Part shown: one piece after another, positions 61,668-64,000 of the stretch
How positions within the stretch are numbered: position 1 is the stretch's first letter
How the letters are laid out: every line of letters begins with the position of its first letter
NCBI RefSeq assembly: GCF_024399475.1
Contig: NZ_CP101620.1
Location: 1,779,608-1,843,607 of the forward strand
Reading direction: 5' to 3'
Length of the DNA: 64,000 nucleotides
Source of the DNA: Allocoprobacillus halotolerans
GTDB taxonomy: Bacteria > Bacillota_I > Bacilli_A > Erysipelotrichales > Coprobacillaceae
The notes under the pieces: model-generated
The model's database searches: none
Told to the model about the DNA's origin: nothing
The model's input: only the letters and a program-made list of their open reading frames with translations
Program-made: the position numbers and the translations under genes

Positions 61668-63246
61668 TTTAAGTACCAAACGTCGTCTTGCTCAAATTCT
61701 TGCAATACTAAGAAAACATCATTTAACAAAAGGGATTGATCCTGTTAAGTTCAGGATGATTTTAGAAGATTTAGGACCAACCTTTGTCAAGATTGGTCAA
61801 ATCATGGCCTCTCGACAAGATATGTTTTCTAAACGTTATTGTCGAGAATTGGTCAAATTAAGAGATAATGTTGCTCCTATGAGTATGGAAACGATACGCC
61901 ATGTGATTGAAACTGAATATCAAGAAAAACTAAATGATGTTTTCTTGGATTTTGATCATACACCATTAGGCAGTGCTTCCATTGCTCAAGTACATAAAGC
62001 AACATTAAAGGATGGACGACAAATCGTTGTGAAAGTTCAACGTCCTGATATTTATGAAATGATGGAAAGAGATATTTCATTAATTCGTAAAGCTGTAAAA
62101 ATTTTAAAATTAAATGATGTTTTAGGAAGTGTTGTAGATTTAAATATTGTTTTAGATGAATTCTGGCATACTGCAAAAGAAGAAATGGATTTTTTAAACG
62201 AAGCGCGTTTTGCTAGAAAATTTGCTTATTTACATCAAGATATTCAATATATTAGTGCACCAGTTATTATTGATGAATATAGTACCAGTAAAGTGCTTGT
62301 TATGGAATATATAGAAGGATATGAAATTGATGATCGTATCAGTTTGAAAGAGGCTGGCTATGATTTAAAGGAAATTGCTGCAAAGCTGGCAGAAAATTAT
62401 ATTAAACAGATTGTTGATGATGGCTTTTTTCATGCCGATCCTCATCCTGGTAATTTAAGGGTACGTGATGGCAAGATTGTCTGGATTGATTTTGGAATGA
62501 TGGGTATTTTGAATCGTACTGATAAAGATTTAATGAAAGAAGCTGTATTAGCGATTGGTCAAAATGATACGCAAAAGCTTGTTGATGTTATTTTAACCTT
62601 GGGAGAACATGATAATCGTATTGATTATGCTTTGTTTTATGATAATATTGAAACTTTTATGAAACACTATGTGACTGTTGATTTAACAGATATTAATTTA
62701 GGGGATGTTGTCCAGGAAATCTTTGTGATTGCCCATAAACATCGTATCTCTATGCCAAAAGGTGTCAGTATGTTGGCAAGAGGTTTAGTAACAATTGAAA
62801 GTACCGTGATGCTTATTGACCCACATATTAGTATTATAGAGATTGCCGCTAATCATGTGGCGAATCATCTTTCTAAACATTTTGATTATAAAAAAGAATT
62901 AACGAACTCAGCCAAAAAATTATATGATGCTTCGCAAAATATGCTTCATCTTCCAATTCAATTATCAGAAGTCATGCGTATGATTATGAAAGGAAGATTA
63001 AAAATCAATCTTGATATGATGGAATCAAGTGTCCCAATGAACGCTATTAATCATATGGTGAATAAGCTTGTTGTTGGAATTGTCAGTGCTGGTTTGTTAA
63101 TGGCAAGTAGTTTATTATGTACAACGCAAATGACACCCAAAGTGTTTGGAATTCCTGCTTTAGGTTTTATTGGTTATATGACTGCTGTGGGACTAGGAAT
63201 TTGGTTGTTGTTAACAGTTCTTAAAGAAAGAAAACAGAAAAAATAA
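61651..63246 (+). CDS. AarF/UbiB/ABC1 family atypical kinase
   Basis: 531 residues, intact. UbiB motifs: KFRMILEDLGPTFVKIGQIM (KxGQ), PLGSASIAQVHKATLKDGRQ (the Ala-rich loop), VVKVQRPDI with the Lys, EEMDFLNEARFA, VLVMEYIEGYE, FFHADPHPGNLRV (HRD-like) and WIDFGMMG (DFG). Two C-terminal membrane helices (about 475-525). UbiB proteins have ATPase activity and serve isoprenoid-lipid metabolism. ATG 61651 overlaps the phasin-like gene. Confidence 0.93.
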   Translation: MKQKNSLSTKRRLAQILAILRKHHLTKGIDPVKFRMILEDLGPTFVKIGQIMASRQDMFSKRYCRELVKLRDNVAPMSMETIRHVIETEYQEKLNDVFLDFDHTPLGSASIAQVHKATLKDGRQIVVKVQRPDIYEMMERDISLIRKAVKILKLNDVLGSVVDLNIVLDEFWHTAKEEMDFLNEARFARKFAYLHQDIQYISAPVIIDEYSTSKVLVMEYIEGYEIDDRISLKEAGYDLKEIAAKLAENYIKQIVDDGFFHADPHPGNLRVRDGKIVWIDFGMMGILNRTDKDLMKEAVLAIGQNDTQKLVDVILTLGEHDNRIDYALFYDNIETFMKHYVTVDLTDINLGDVVQEIFVIAHKHRISMPKGVSMLARGLVTIESTVMLIDPHISIIEIAANHVANHLSKHFDYKKELTNSAKKLYDASQNMLHLPIQLSEVMRMIMKGRLKINLDMMESSVPMNAINHMVNKLVVGIVSAGLLMASSLLCTTQMTPKVFGIPALGFIGYMTAVGLGIWLLLTVLKERKQKK

Positions 63247-63254
63247 AGCTGTAT

Positions 63255-63874
63255 TTATTGATGTAAAAATGCATACAGCTTATTTTTGTCTTTAATCACA
63301 ATGGTTTTATATTGTAATAAAATCATTTTTTCTTTTTCAAATTCATTTAAAACTTTGGTCACAGTTACACGTGATAAACCAAGCAATGAGGCTATTTCTT
63401 CATGCGTATAAGAAATTTCATGATGCTTTTGGTCCATTTGATCTAATAAGAATGCTGCGACTTTTTCATAACGATTATAAGTATATGATCTTTTGATTAT
63501 CGATGTTAAATAATTACAAGTCTGCGACATGGATTGCATAATGGAAATCATCAAATCTGGAGATTGCAGACAATAAGAATAAAGAGCCTCAGGATAACAG
63601 GCAATCACTTCAACGTCATTAATCGCATTAACCGTTGTAGGACGTACAGAATGTTGAATAAAAGCTGATTCACCAAATATCTGGCCACGCTGCAAGATAT
63701 CCATTGTGACTTCTTTGCCATTGCTATTCATCACATAAACTCTGACTTTCCCTTTTACAATCAAAAATACCAAATCGCGTCATCTTCTTGCATATAGATA
63801 ATGTCTGAGGGCTGATAGACTTGTCTTTGTCCAGCTTTTTCAAAGTATTGAAAACATTCTTTTTTGATTTTCAT
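63255..63874 (-). CDS. Crp/Fnr family transcription regulator (frameshifted)
   Basis: About 206 residues after correction. A cyclic-nucleotide-binding-like domain (KGKVRVYVMNSNGKEVTMDI, then GQIFGESAFIQ) and a winged HTH (YTHEEIASLLGLSRVTVTKVL) are clear. The frame breaks at the A run 63772-63774, one base short. Start chosen at 63874 with GGTGAAG upstream. No Cys cluster for FeS is visible, so it is Crp-like rather than a classic oxygen-sensing Fnr. It is divergent from the partial gene at 63964, and an operator-like palindrome lies between. Confidence 0.88.
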
Positions 63875-63900
63875 AAAACTTCACCACTTTTCTTTTTAAT

Positions 63901-63916
63901 TGTAACATAGATTACA
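63901..63916. promoter_or_regulatory. Crp/Fnr-type operator between divergent genes
   Basis: TGTAA-N6-TTACA palindrome (63901-63905, 63912-63916). It lies 27 bases before the Crp/Fnr start and 48 bases before the divergent gene. TATGAT at about 63933-63938 could be a -10 box for the plus strand. Probably a site for the adjacent regulator. Confidence 0.6.
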
Positions 63917-63963
63917 TTTTATAAAAAGTATATATGATAAAGTCTTGGGCGAGGTGAGGAAAT

Positions 63964-64000
63964 ATGAAACAAAAAGTCTTAAATTTGGTTTACATTATTG
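63964..64000 (+). CDS. Start of a divergent gene, cut by the window end
   Basis: ATG 63964 with GAGGTGAGG six bases upstream opens a frame of 12 codons (MKQKVLNLVYII) running off the window. It is divergent from the Crp/Fnr regulator and probably under its control. Too short to identify. Confidence 0.55.
   Translation, partial: MKQKVLNLVYII

Noticed and set aside
1-64000. tRNA, rRNA, CRISPR array or replication origin
   Set aside because: None was recognised on either strand by eye. A covariance-model scan was not possible here.

Overview
The window is AT-rich DNA from a low-GC Bacillota. The style (AT-rich codon use, strong AGGAGG ribosome sites, YG-type wall-binding repeats, LoaP, a phasin/AarF pair, two LCP ligases) fits a gut Erysipelotrichia-like organism, but no marker gene fixes the species. 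Its main content is one very large cell-surface polysaccharide locus with flanking wall-remodelling genes, three mobile elements and an unusual small cassette.

Layout. (1) 26-4848, plus strand: a lipid-linked sugar decoration operon (DPM1-like GT2, ATP-grasp enzyme, GT-C-like membrane protein, two small EamA/SMR-type flippase subunits). (2) 5029-10246, plus: a secreted YG-repeat NlpC/P60 protein, a membrane-anchored flavodoxin-like protein and an LCP ligase. (3) 10418-12863: an IS66-family element. (4) 13232-47024, minus: the polysaccharide locus. Read in transcription order it has LoaP antiterminator, intrinsic terminator, initiating phosphosugar transferase, SDR, GT4, GT2, Wzy, three GT2s, Wzx, GT14-like, Glf, a membrane protein, CDP-glucose synthesis (rfbF, rfbG), a CBS-nucleotidyltransferase (PtmE-like), an acetyltransferase, GT2 plus GT-C, an SDR and a ThDP enzyme, a second Wzx, a YhcH-like anomerase, then a nonulosonate set (legB, two Gfo/Idh oxidoreductases, legC, neuD, neuB, neuC). 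A GH25 lysozyme with near-identical 360-bp repeats and an acyltransferase close it. (5) 47408-51959, plus: small membrane proteins, a broken HTH gene, an intact LCP ligase and an O-antigen-ligase-like protein. (6) 52021-53911: a group IIC intron directly after a terminator hairpin. (7) 54256-58595: a LytTR regulator followed by two DUF2589 proteins, an unknown protein, a leaderless Amidase_2 and a CdtB-like EEP protein; I find this the best candidate for an undescribed system. (8) 58686-60265: an IS4-type element with 13-bp ends and an 8-bp target duplication. (9) 60338-64000: a nucleotidyltransferase, phasin-like protein, AarF/UbiB kinase, a Crp/Fnr regulator and the start of a divergent gene.

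How the parts fit: the locus makes nucleotide sugars (UDP-Galf, CDP-6-deoxy-4-keto-glucose and derivatives, a legionaminate-like nonulosonate), assembles a repeat unit on undecaprenyl phosphate, flips and polymerises it, and LCP ligases probably attach it to the wall.

Quality caveat: about 45 single-gene frameshifts are visible. Nearly all are one or two bases missing in A or T runs, and nearly all restore a family-typical protein when corrected. This points to homopolymer errors in the assembly. I therefore give whole-gene coordinates and name the run where each reading frame breaks. Two apparent gene fusions (joined at about 26885 and 30345) are explained by the same error.
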